Source: Bacteroidales bacterium UBA2764 (GTDB lineage Bacteria; Bacteroidota; Bacteroidia; Bacteroidales; Paludibacteraceae). Taken from it: a stretch of DNA of 6,263 bases. The stretch lies in the NCBI GenBank assembly GCA_002352705.1, contig DEIW01000145.1, positions 1 to 6,263 of the forward strand, written 5' to 3'. The first letter of the stretch is position 1; each line of letters begins with the position of its first letter. The translations under genes and the position numbers were made by a program. Below are positions 1-5,009 of the stretch, piece after piece. The notes below the pieces were generated by a model. It was not told where the DNA came from. It searched no databases and worked only from the letters and a program-made list of their open reading frames with translations.

Positions 1-4
1 GTTG

Positions 5-12
5 TACCTTTG
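5..12 (+). promoter_or_regulatory. Bacteroidota-type -7 promoter box of the bactofilin gene
   Basis: TACCTTTG matches the Bacteroidota sigma-ABfr -7 consensus TAnnTTTG at every fixed position. The matching -33 TTTG element should lie about 20 bp upstream, outside the window, so only half of the promoter can be seen. Transcription would be expected to begin a few bases downstream, around 15-20. The bactofilin ATG at 74 would then have a leader of about 55-60 nt. Confidence 0.7.
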
Positions 13-14
13 CA

Positions 15-42
15 CTCGATTTGTGTGTGTACACGAATTGAG
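15..42 (+). promoter_or_regulatory. 5'-terminal mRNA hairpin in the bactofilin leader
   Basis: Bases 15-26 (CTCGATTTGTGT) can pair with 31-42 (ACACGAATTGAG) across the 4-nt loop GTGT. This gives a 12-bp stem with two G-U wobbles, at 18/39 and 22/35, and no bulge. It starts a few bases after the -7 box, so it would form the very 5' end of the transcript. Inference: it could protect the mRNA 5' end or affect early elongation. It lies about 30 nt upstream of the start codon and does not cover it. No terminator U-tract follows. Confidence 0.45.
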
Positions 43-73
43 ACGGAATAATAATAAAAAATATATAGGAATT

Positions 74-436
74 ATGGCAAATGAGAAACAACAGAGCGGT
101 TCTTTATTCAATTCTTTAACCGCAGGTAGTAAGATTGTAGGAACGATTACCGCCGACAGCGATTACCGCATAGACGGGTATATAGAAGGAGAATTGAACT
201 GTACGGGTAAAGTAGTAATCGGCGAGGCAGGTCGTATCAAAGGAACGGTAGTATGCCTGAACGCAGAGATATTAGGCATGATGGAAGGAAAGATAACCTG
301 TCATCAGCAGTTGTCACTACGTTCGAGCGGCAAGATACAAGGTGACGTAAGGATTAAGACGCTGGTAGTAGAGCCGGGCGCCCAGTTCAACGGCACATGC
401 TCGATGGGTGGAGAGAAGGCTGCGCCTGTTAAATAA
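74..436 (+). CDS. bactofilin (polymer-forming cytoskeletal protein)
   Basis: The product is 120 residues and fits the bactofilin family (PF04519, formerly DUF583). Bactofilins self-assemble into nucleotide-independent filaments, often at the inner membrane, where they help place cell-wall or polarity factors. A short polar tail (MANEKQQSGSLFN) is followed by a right-handed beta-helix core at about residues 15-112, with a glycine every few residues and alternating hydrophobics (GTITAD, GYIEGELNCTGKVVIGEAG, GKIQGDVRIKTLVVEPGAQFNG). The C-terminal tail is short and charged. No signal peptide or membrane segment is visible, so it is probably cytoplasmic. The frame is open upstream to the window edge. 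I chose ATG 74 because AGGA lies at 67-70, the hydrophilic MAN start is typical, and the upstream frame crosses the promoter. It appears to be a single-gene transcript. I cannot assign a specific bac gene name. Confidence 0.9.
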   Translation: MANEKQQSGSLFNSLTAGSKIVGTITADSDYRIDGYIEGELNCTGKVVIGEAGRIKGTVVCLNAEILGMMEGKITCHQQLSLRSSGKIQGDVRIKTLVVEPGAQFNGTCSMGGEKAAPVK

Positions 437-468
437 TTGAGAATTGAGAATTGAGAATTGAGAATTGA
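437..468 (+). repeat. TTGAGAA heptamer array 1
   Basis: Four exact tandem copies of TTGAGAA (437-443, 444-450, 451-457, 458-464) are followed by a partial copy (TTGA, 465-468). The array begins directly after the TAA stop codon of the bactofilin gene (434-436). The same unit recurs at 591-625 and 4109-4136, so it is a dispersed family and not a local slippage event. There is no palindrome or terminator signature. Confidence 0.9.
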
Positions 469-479
469 AAGGAAATCAA

Positions 480-507
480 TGTACAATGTACAATTTACAA
501 TGTACAA
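480..507 (+). repeat. TGTACAA heptamer array
   Basis: Four tandem 7-bp units run TGTACAA, TGTACAA, TTTACAA, TGTACAA (480, 487, 494, 501), with a single substitution in the third. On the minus strand the unit reads TTGTACA. It has the same 7-bp period as the neighbouring TTGAGAA arrays but a different sequence, so it is a second heptamer class. It lies 11 bp after array 1. A degenerate relative on the opposite strand is at 2062-2090. Confidence 0.85.
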
Positions 508-521
508 AGCGTCCTGGCAGT

Positions 522-570
522 TTTGGTACAAACTTAATGGAAAGTACGGATTTTAAAACATTGTACCAAA
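522..570. repeat. 10-bp perfect inverted repeat upstream of the DUF1015 gene
   Basis: The arms TTTGGTACAA (522-531) and TTGTACCAAA (561-570) are exact reverse complements separated by 29 bp. They lie in the 190-bp gap between the bactofilin and DUF1015 genes, which is otherwise mostly heptamers. Possible roles are a pair of regulator half-sites, a long-loop RNA stem, or the remnant ends of a small mobile element. The spacer has no ORF and I see no target-site duplication. The GTACAA part of the left arm also resembles the adjacent TGTACAA heptamer, so the arms may derive from repeats. Confidence 0.5.
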
Positions 571-590
571 CTCATAGAGCACTTTGTGAA

Positions 591-625
591 TTGAGAATTG
601 AGAATTGAGAATTGAGAATTGAGAA
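591..625 (+). repeat. TTGAGAA heptamer array 2
   Basis: Five exact tandem copies of TTGAGAA start at 591, 598, 605, 612 and 619, preceded by a partial unit (GTGAA, 586-590). The array ends one base before the ATG (627) of the DUF1015 gene, so it occupies the whole ribosome-binding region. No Shine-Dalgarno sequence other than the weak repeated GAG is present. Confidence 0.9.
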
Positions 626-626
626 T

Positions 627-1961
627 ATGAAGATAAAACCGTTTCGCGGGATAAGACCGCCCAAAGATTTAGTGGAGCAAGTAAGCAGTCGTCCATACGA
701 CGTGCTGAACTCGGAAGAAGCCCGCGCCGAGGCGGCGGGTAATGAGAAGAGTCTATACCACATTATCAAGCCGGAGATAAACTTCCCCCCCGGTATCGAC
801 GAACATGACGAACGCGTGTATGGCGCCGCCGTGGAGCAGTTCAAGCTGTTCAAAGAGAAAGGATGGCTGGTTCAGGACGAAGAGGAGAAATACTATGTAT
901 ATGCTCAGACGATAGAGAACCTCTCCCCGACCCTCCCCTCAAGGGAGGGAGGGAAAGAAGGACTTTCCGGCAAAAACAGCAAGACGCAGTATGGTTTGGT
1001 AGTCGGTGCGTGGGTGGATGATTATCTGGAGGGACGGATTAAGAAACACGAGCTGACGCGCAAAGACAAAGAGGAAGACCGCATGAAGCATGTGCGCGTG
1101 CTGAACGCTAACATGGAGCCGGTTTTCTTCGCCTACCCTCACCGCGATGACTTGGACCGGATAGTAGCAGAGGTCTGCAAAGGTGCGCCGGAGTATGATT
1201 TTGTAGCAGCTCCGGAGGGGTTCCGACACACCTTCTGGGTGATAAACGACAAGGCTGTCATTGAGAAGATCACCTCGATTTTTGCAGAGATACCGGCTAT
1301 GTATATAGCAGACGGGCACCATAGAAGCGCAGCCGCGGCAGGAGTGGGAAAAGAGAAGAAAAGCCTCCCCCATCCCCTCCAAAAAGGAGGGGAGATCCCT
1401 GAGTACGAGTTCTTCATGGCGGTGTGCTTCCCTGATAACCAGCTCAATATTATCGACTATAACCGCGTGGTGAAGGACCTGAACGGCCTGACGGAAGAGG
1501 AGTTCCTCAAAGCGCTGGAGGAGGATTTTAACCTCTCCCCGGCCCTCCCCCGAAGGGAGGGAGATGATTTCTCTGCCGTGAAGCCCAAAGGTTTGCATAA
1601 TTTTAGCCTGTACCTCGGCGGCAAATGGTACTCGTTGACAGCCAAAGAAGGGCGGTATAATGACAATGACCCGATAGGCGTGTTAGACGTGACCATCTCC
1701 AGCAACCTGATATTAGACAAGATATTAGGCATCAAGGACCTGCGTAGCGACAAACGCATTGATTTCGTAGGCGGAATACGCGGTTTGGGTGAATTGCAAC
1801 GCCGTGTAGACAGCGGCGAGATGAAAATGGCGCTGGCCCTCTACCCCGTGACAATGCAACAAATCATCGACATCGCTGACAGCGGGAATATCATGCCGCC
1901 TAAGACCACCTGGTTTGAACCGAAATTACGGAGCGGCTTGGTAGTACACAGCTTAGAATAA
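627..1961 (+). CDS. DUF1015 family protein carrying three in-frame palindromic-element insertions
   Basis: The product is 444 residues and soluble, with no signal peptide. It fits DUF1015 (PF06245): the N-terminus MKIKPFRGIRPPKDLVEQVS is typical, the family hallmark DGHHR lies at residues 229-233 (YIADGHHRSAAA), and the C-terminal part includes NLILDKILGIKDLR and FVGGIRGLGEL. Its biochemical function is not settled to my knowledge. From memory, homologues often lie near serine-biosynthesis genes in Bacteroidota, but not here. ATG 627 was chosen over the in-frame TTG at 612 because 612 lies inside the heptamer array and family members begin with a short M-x-IKPFR start. Three GC-rich palindromes encode residues 98-109, 246-256 and 302-313. 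They interrupt otherwise conserved stretches, such as YYVYAQT before the first and KTQYGLVVGAW after it. The frame stays open, so a full-length protein is likely. Confidence 0.9.
   Translation: MKIKPFRGIRPPKDLVEQVSSRPYDVLNSEEARAEAAGNEKSLYHIIKPEINFPPGIDEHDERVYGAAVEQFKLFKEKGWLVQDEEEKYYVYAQTIENLSPTLPSREGGKEGLSGKNSKTQYGLVVGAWVDDYLEGRIKKHELTRKDKEEDRMKHVRVLNANMEPVFFAYPHRDDLDRIVAEVCKGAPEYDFVAAPEGFRHTFWVINDKAVIEKITSIFAEIPAMYIADGHHRSAAAAGVGKEKKSLPHPLQKGGEIPEYEFFMAVCFPDNQLNIIDYNRVVKDLNGLTEEEFLKALEEDFNLSPALPRREGDDFSAVKPKGLHNFSLYLGGKWYSLTAKEGRYNDNDPIGVLDVTISSNLILDKILGIKDLRSDKRIDFVGGIRGLGELQRRVDSGEMKMALALYPVTMQQIIDIADSGNIMPPKTTWFEPKLRSGLVVHSLE
918..953 (+). repeat. palindromic element, copy A (in frame in the DUF1015 gene)
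   Basis: This 36-nt element has the leader AACCTCTCCCCG (918-929) and a perfect 7-bp stem CCCTCCC (931-937) / GGGAGGG (943-949) with loop CTCAA. It continues as AGGG. It is translated as NLSPTLPSREGG (residues 98-109) in the same frame as copy C. It differs from copy D at one leader/stem-junction base and at the last two bases. Together with flanking residues it appears to add about 20 amino acids between YVYAQT and KTQYGLVV. Confidence 0.85.
1362..1395 (+). repeat. palindromic element, copy B (in frame in the DUF1015 gene)
   Basis: The leader AGCCTCCCCCA is followed by an 8-bp perfect stem TCCCCTCC (1373-1380) / GGAGGGGA (1386-1393) with loop AAAAA. It is translated as SLPHPLQKGGE (residues 246-256). 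It belongs to a second sequence type together with copy E: both have AGCC in the leader and an A-rich loop, and both contain a CTCCCCCAT string. It sits about a dozen residues after the DGHHR motif, in the segment before EYEFFMAVCFPDNQL. Confidence 0.75.
1530..1565 (+). repeat. palindromic element, copy C (in frame in the DUF1015 gene)
   Basis: The leader AACCTCTCCCCG is identical to that of copies A and D. The 7-bp stem is CCCTCCC (1543-1549) / GGGAGGG (1555-1561), with loop CCGAA. It ends with AGAT, as in copy D. It is translated as NLSPALPRREGD (residues 302-313), the same frame as copy A. It lies between the helical segment FLKALEEDF and the segment LHNFSLYLGGKWYSL. Confidence 0.85.
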
Positions 1962-1995
1962 CCTCTCCCCGCCCCTCCCCTCAAGGGAGGGAGAT
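1960..1995 (+). repeat. palindromic element, copy D (at the DUF1015 stop codon)
   Basis: This is a 36-nt copy with leader AACCTCTCCCCG, stem CCCTCCC (1973-1979) / GGGAGGG (1985-1991), loop CTCAA and tail AGAT. Its first two bases, AA, are the last two of the DUF1015 stop codon TAA (1959-1961). It makes up most of the 51-bp gap to the lipoprotein gene. The right arm GGGAGGGAG (1985-1993) is purine-rich and resembles a Shine-Dalgarno sequence. No T-tract follows the stem, so it is not a typical intrinsic terminator. Confidence 0.85.
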
Positions 1996-2012
1996 AGAAT
2001 GAATAAAAAACA

Positions 2013-4112
2013 ATGATAAATGAACATCTCACGGTGAGATTCAGTAAATACATATTTATCCTTTGTACATTGTCCTTTGTCACTTTGTACTTTTCATCTT
2101 GTTCTATCCAACAGCGTATCAAACGTGCGGACAAGAAATTCGCCATCGGCGAGTATTACTCTGCAGCCGAGATATACAAATCCTGCTACAGCCGTTTGTC
2201 CACGAAAAAAGACCGCCAGCTGAAGGGCTATGTAGCTTACCGTCAAGGAGAGTGTTACCGCCTGATTAACAATCCCCGTGCCGCCAATGCATACCAGAGT
2301 GCGTTGCGATGCAAGTACCATTTACAGGACTCCACTATTTTCCTGCGTGCGGGTCAAGTATTGCAATACCAAGGCAAATACAAAGACGCCGCCAAGAGTT
2401 ACGATTTATATCTGCAGTCGCATCCTGACGACTACGTAGCCCGTGCCGGCAAGTACTCCTGCACCAAGATTGACGAATGGAAGAAAGAGGGTTCGCGTTA
2501 CAAGGTTTCCGAGGCGAAGGAGTTCAACCAGAGACGAACGAGCAACTTCGCGCCGATGTTTATCGGAGATAATACCGATGCGCTGATGTTCACCAGTAAC
2601 CGTCAGGAGAAACAGAAAGGCGGCACTAAAAAACTAAAACGTCCGAGCAGCGTGACAGGTCAGCAACTCTTCCAGTTATACCAGACGCGCAAGAACGCAG
2701 CGGGCGAATGGGAGTCCATCGAGTTGGCAGAAGGTCTGTACGGCGAGGGTAATGAGGAGCAGCAGGAGAATGACTCCACAGGCGGCGGCAAGCAAGCCGG
2801 AAGTGCCGAGATGGGTATTTGCACATTCTCCCGCGACGGCAGAAGCATGTATTTCACATACTCCAAACCCATCAACGGCAAGGATTTAGGCGCCAAGATC
2901 TGTCGCAGCGAGCGTGCGAGCGGTGAGTGGGGCGAGGCTCAGGAAGTGAAGATTTTTCAGGACAGTACGATAACCGTAGGCCACCCTGCTCTCAATCCCG
3001 GCGGCGACACACTTTATTTCGTGAGCGACGCTCCCGGCGGGCAAGGCGGTAAAGATATATGGATGGCAGAACTGGACGGCAGTGAATGGGTTAATCCGCA
3101 GCCCCTGAGTGCGGGCATCAACACCAGCGCCGACGAGATGTACCCTTACATCCATGCGGACGGTACGCTCTATTTCTCGTCAAACGGTCATCCGGGCTAT
3201 GGCGGATTAGACATCTTCAAAGCCGCCCGCGACACCACAGTGACGGACAGCGTGGTATGGGTCCTATATAACATGGGACCGAGTTTTAACGGTGCCGGTG
3301 ATGATTTCGGTATTACGTTTGCGGGCAACAGCCAAGACGGTTTCTTCTCCTCCAACAAAGGTGACAAGAAAGGTTATGACAAGATTTACCGTTTCCGCTT
3401 GCCGGAAATGGAGTTTATTGCGGAAGGAACCATCACCGACGAAGCGGGTAATCCCATCTCTGACGCCAAGTTACGCATCGTAGGTTCGGACGGCACCAAC
3501 AGTAAACTGAATGCCCGAAGAGACGGAACATATAAAATCAAACTTAAAAAGGACGTCAAATATGTAATGCTCGTTACGGCACGCGGACACCTGAACGCCA
3601 AAGAACAATGGCATACCAAGGGGCTGAAAGACAGCAAGACTTATGAGATGAATTTTGCTCTCAACCCTATAAGCCGTCCTGTGAAAATGGACAATATTTT
3701 CTATGAGTTCGGGCGCTGGGAACTGACCAAAGCGAGCGAGACGGAATTGGAGAAGTTAGTGAAACTGCTCAACGACAACCCGAATATCACCATAGAGCTG
3801 AGTGCCCATACGGATATGAAAGGTAACGACGAGTTCAACCAGGAGCTGAGTCAGAAACGTGCACAGAGTTGTTGCGACTACCTCATCCAACACGGCATCG
3901 AGAAAGAACGCCTGACACCGGTCGGGTATGGCAAGACCAAACCTGTGATAGCAGACAAAGCCATCAACAAACAATACCCGTTTATCCCCGTAGAGCAGGT
4001 TCTGGACGAGGCATTCATCCTGAAACTCAAAGGCGACCAACAGGAGATTTGCAATCAAATCAACCGACGGACGGAGTTTAAGGTAATCAAGACAACGTAT
4101 AAGTTGTATTGA
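2013..4112 (+). CDS. PorE-like OmpA-family lipoprotein (TPR, PD40 propeller, CRD, OmpA C-terminal domain)
   Basis: The product is 699 residues. A signal peptide runs to residue 29 with a lipobox (YFSSC; lipidated Cys30), so it is likely an outer-membrane lipoprotein facing the periplasm. Domains in order: TPR-like helices at about 36-155 (FAIGEYYSAAEIY, GKYKDAAKSYDLYL); a WD40/PD40 beta-propeller at about 170-462 (LMFTSNR, LYFVSDAPGGQGGKDIW, LYFSSNGHPGYGGLDIF, GFFSSNKGDKKGYDKIY); a carboxypeptidase-regulatory fold at about 466-550; and an OmpA C-terminal domain at about 560-695. Asp601 and Arg616 sit at the 15-residue spacing of the diaminopimelate-binding pair, so peptidoglycan binding is likely. 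This order matches PorE of the type IX secretion system in Porphyromonas gingivalis. Related proteins may also occur in species without that system, so a secretion role is inference. ATG 2013 is favoured because it yields a sound signal peptide. GTG 2034 is an alternative. Confidence 0.85.
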   Translation: MINEHLTVRFSKYIFILCTLSFVTLYFSSCSIQQRIKRADKKFAIGEYYSAAEIYKSCYSRLSTKKDRQLKGYVAYRQGECYRLINNPRAANAYQSALRCKYHLQDSTIFLRAGQVLQYQGKYKDAAKSYDLYLQSHPDDYVARAGKYSCTKIDEWKKEGSRYKVSEAKEFNQRRTSNFAPMFIGDNTDALMFTSNRQEKQKGGTKKLKRPSSVTGQQLFQLYQTRKNAAGEWESIELAEGLYGEGNEEQQENDSTGGGKQAGSAEMGICTFSRDGRSMYFTYSKPINGKDLGAKICRSERASGEWGEAQEVKIFQDSTITVGHPALNPGGDTLYFVSDAPGGQGGKDIWMAELDGSEWVNPQPLSAGINTSADEMYPYIHADGTLYFSSNGHPGYGGLDIFKAARDTTVTDSVVWVLYNMGPSFNGAGDDFGITFAGNSQDGFFSSNKGDKKGYDKIYRFRLPEMEFIAEGTITDEAGNPISDAKLRIVGSDGTNSKLNARRDGTYKIKLKKDVKYVMLVTARGHLNAKEQWHTKGLKDSKTYEMNFALNPISRPVKMDNIFYEFGRWELTKASETELEKLVKLLNDNPNITIELSAHTDMKGNDEFNQELSQKRAQSCCDYLIQHGIEKERLTPVGYGKTKPVIADKAINKQYPFIPVEQVLDEAFILKLKGDQQEICNQINRRTEFKVIKTTYKLY
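2062..2090 (+). repeat. degenerate TTTGTAC-type heptamer run inside the signal-peptide coding region
   Basis: The units TTTGTAC (2062), ATTGTCC (2069) and TTTGTCA (2076) follow at 7-bp spacing. After a one-base slip comes TTTGTAC again (2084-2090). Each contains TTGT. The run resembles the reverse complement of the 480-507 array (TTGTACA units). It encodes about residues 17-26 (LCTLSFVTLY), the hydrophobic core of the lipoprotein signal peptide. The similarity is imperfect, so chance convergence on hydrophobic codons is possible. Confidence 0.45.
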
Positions 4113-4136
4113 GAATTGAGAATTGAGAATTAAGAA
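4109..4136 (+). repeat. TTGAGAA heptamer array 3 (fills the lipoprotein-thyA junction)
   Basis: Three exact TTGAGAA units (4109, 4116, 4123) are followed by one variant, TTAAGAA (4130-4136). The TGA stop of the upstream gene (4110-4112) lies inside the first unit, and the last unit ends 2 nt before the thyA ATG (4139). The whole 26-bp intergenic gap is therefore repeat, with no other ribosome-binding sequence. Confidence 0.9.
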
Positions 4137-4138
4137 TT

Positions 4139-4933
4139 ATGAAGCAATATTTGGATTTATGCAAGCGGGTGCTGGAAGAAGGCACCGTTAAACATGACCG
4201 TACAGGGACGGGAACGATTTCTGTTTTCGGCCACCAGATGCGATTTAAGATGGAGGACGGTTTTCCGTTACTGACCACGAAGAAACTACACCTGAAATCC
4301 ATTATTTATGAGTTGTTATGGTTCTTGCAGGGCGATACAAACGTCAAATACCTTCAGGAACACGGTGTGCGTATCTGGAACGAATGGGCGGACGAGAACG
4401 GCGAGTTAGGACCGGTATATGGTCATCAATGGCGCAGTTGGCCGGACTACAACGGCGGCACAATAGACCAGATAGCAAATATCGTAAAGACGATTAAGGA
4501 AAACCCCGACAGCCGGCGAATGATGGTGAGTGCGTGGAACGTAGCAGAGGTGGAGAAGATGGCTTTGCCGCCTTGCCATTGTCTGTTCCAATTCTATGTG
4601 GCGGACGGCAAGTTGAGTCTGCAACTCTACCAACGCAGCGCAGACATCTTCCTCGGCGTACCGTTTAACATCGCTTCGTATGCGTTGCTGCTCCAGATGA
4701 TGGCGCAGGTAACGGGGCTGAAATGCGGCGATTTCATACACACCCTCGGTGATGCGCATATCTACCTGAACCATTTGGAGCAAGTGAAATTACAACTGAC
4801 GCGCGAGCCGAGAACCCTGCCCAAGATGATTATCAATCCGGAGGTGAAGGATTTATTCGGCTTCCAATACGAAGATTTCCAATTGGAAGGGTACGACCCG
4901 CACCCCCACATTGCCGGAGTGGTATCGGTATAA
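4139..4933 (+). CDS. thyA: thymidylate synthase
   Basis: This cytoplasmic enzyme converts dUMP and 5,10-methylene-tetrahydrofolate to dTMP and dihydrofolate. The product is 264 residues, the same length as E. coli ThyA, and the numbering matches throughout. Catalytic Cys146 lies in LPPCHCLFQFY. Phosphate-binding Arg21 (RTGTGT) and Arg166 (QRSAD) are present, as are Asp169, Asn177 (VPFNIAS), and His207 and Tyr209 (DAHIY) of the dUMP site. Nothing essential appears to be missing. The gene follows the lipoprotein gene by 26 bp of heptamer repeat and has no Shine-Dalgarno sequence. folA follows 76 bp downstream, a classic pairing because DHFR recycles the dihydrofolate made here. A palindromic element begins at its stop codon. 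Confidence 0.98.
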   Translation: MKQYLDLCKRVLEEGTVKHDRTGTGTISVFGHQMRFKMEDGFPLLTTKKLHLKSIIYELLWFLQGDTNVKYLQEHGVRIWNEWADENGELGPVYGHQWRSWPDYNGGTIDQIANIVKTIKENPDSRRMMVSAWNVAEVEKMALPPCHCLFQFYVADGKLSLQLYQRSADIFLGVPFNIASYALLLQMMAQVTGLKCGDFIHTLGDAHIYLNHLEQVKLQLTREPRTLPKMIINPEVKDLFGFQYEDFQLEGYDPHPHIAGVVSV

Positions 4934-4968
4934 GCCCCTACCTAGCCTCCCCCATAAAGGGGGAGGGA
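4932..4968 (+). repeat. palindromic element, copy E (at the thyA stop codon)
   Basis: The leader AAGCCCCTACCTAG is followed by a perfect 8-bp stem CCTCCCCC (4946-4953) / GGGGGAGG (4959-4966) with the 5-nt loop ATAAA. As in copy D, its first two bases (AA) are the last two of the gene's TAA stop (4931-4933). The stem sequence differs from copies A, C and D but stays fully paired. It occupies about half of the thyA-folA gap. No T-tract follows, so it is unlikely to be an intrinsic terminator. Confidence 0.75.
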
Positions 4969-5009
4969 CTCCGGAAAATATCCGTAAGAATGAACAAAAA
5001 CTAAAATTT

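Noticed and set aside
522..552. Promoter for the DUF1015 gene (TTTG at 522, TACGGATT at 545, 19-bp spacing)
   Set aside because: The spacing fits, but the -7 candidate lacks the TTTG part of TAnnTTTG, so I do not annotate it.
437..625. CRISPR array
   Set aside because: The repeats are 7 bp in direct tandem with no unique spacers, so this is a short tandem repeat and not CRISPR.
612..626. TTG start for the DUF1015 gene
   Set aside because: It is formed by the heptamer unit itself. ATG 627 gives the family's usual N-terminus.
939..1598. A 219-codon open frame on the minus strand
   Set aside because: It lies fully antisense to the well-supported DUF1015 gene, crosses three palindromic elements, and its translation resembles no family I know. 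It is a shadow frame.
4406..4783. A 125-codon open frame on the minus strand
   Set aside because: It is antisense to the conserved core of thyA, whose strong codon constraint explains the open frame.
1960..4968. Palindromes D and E as intrinsic terminators
   Set aside because: The stems are strong, but no T-tract follows either one, and both lie between closely spaced co-directional genes.
4911..5009. An N-terminally extended FolA starting inside thyA
   Set aside because: The frame is open, but the extension would translate the thyA tail and palindrome copy E. The standard DHFR N-terminus begins at ATG 5010.
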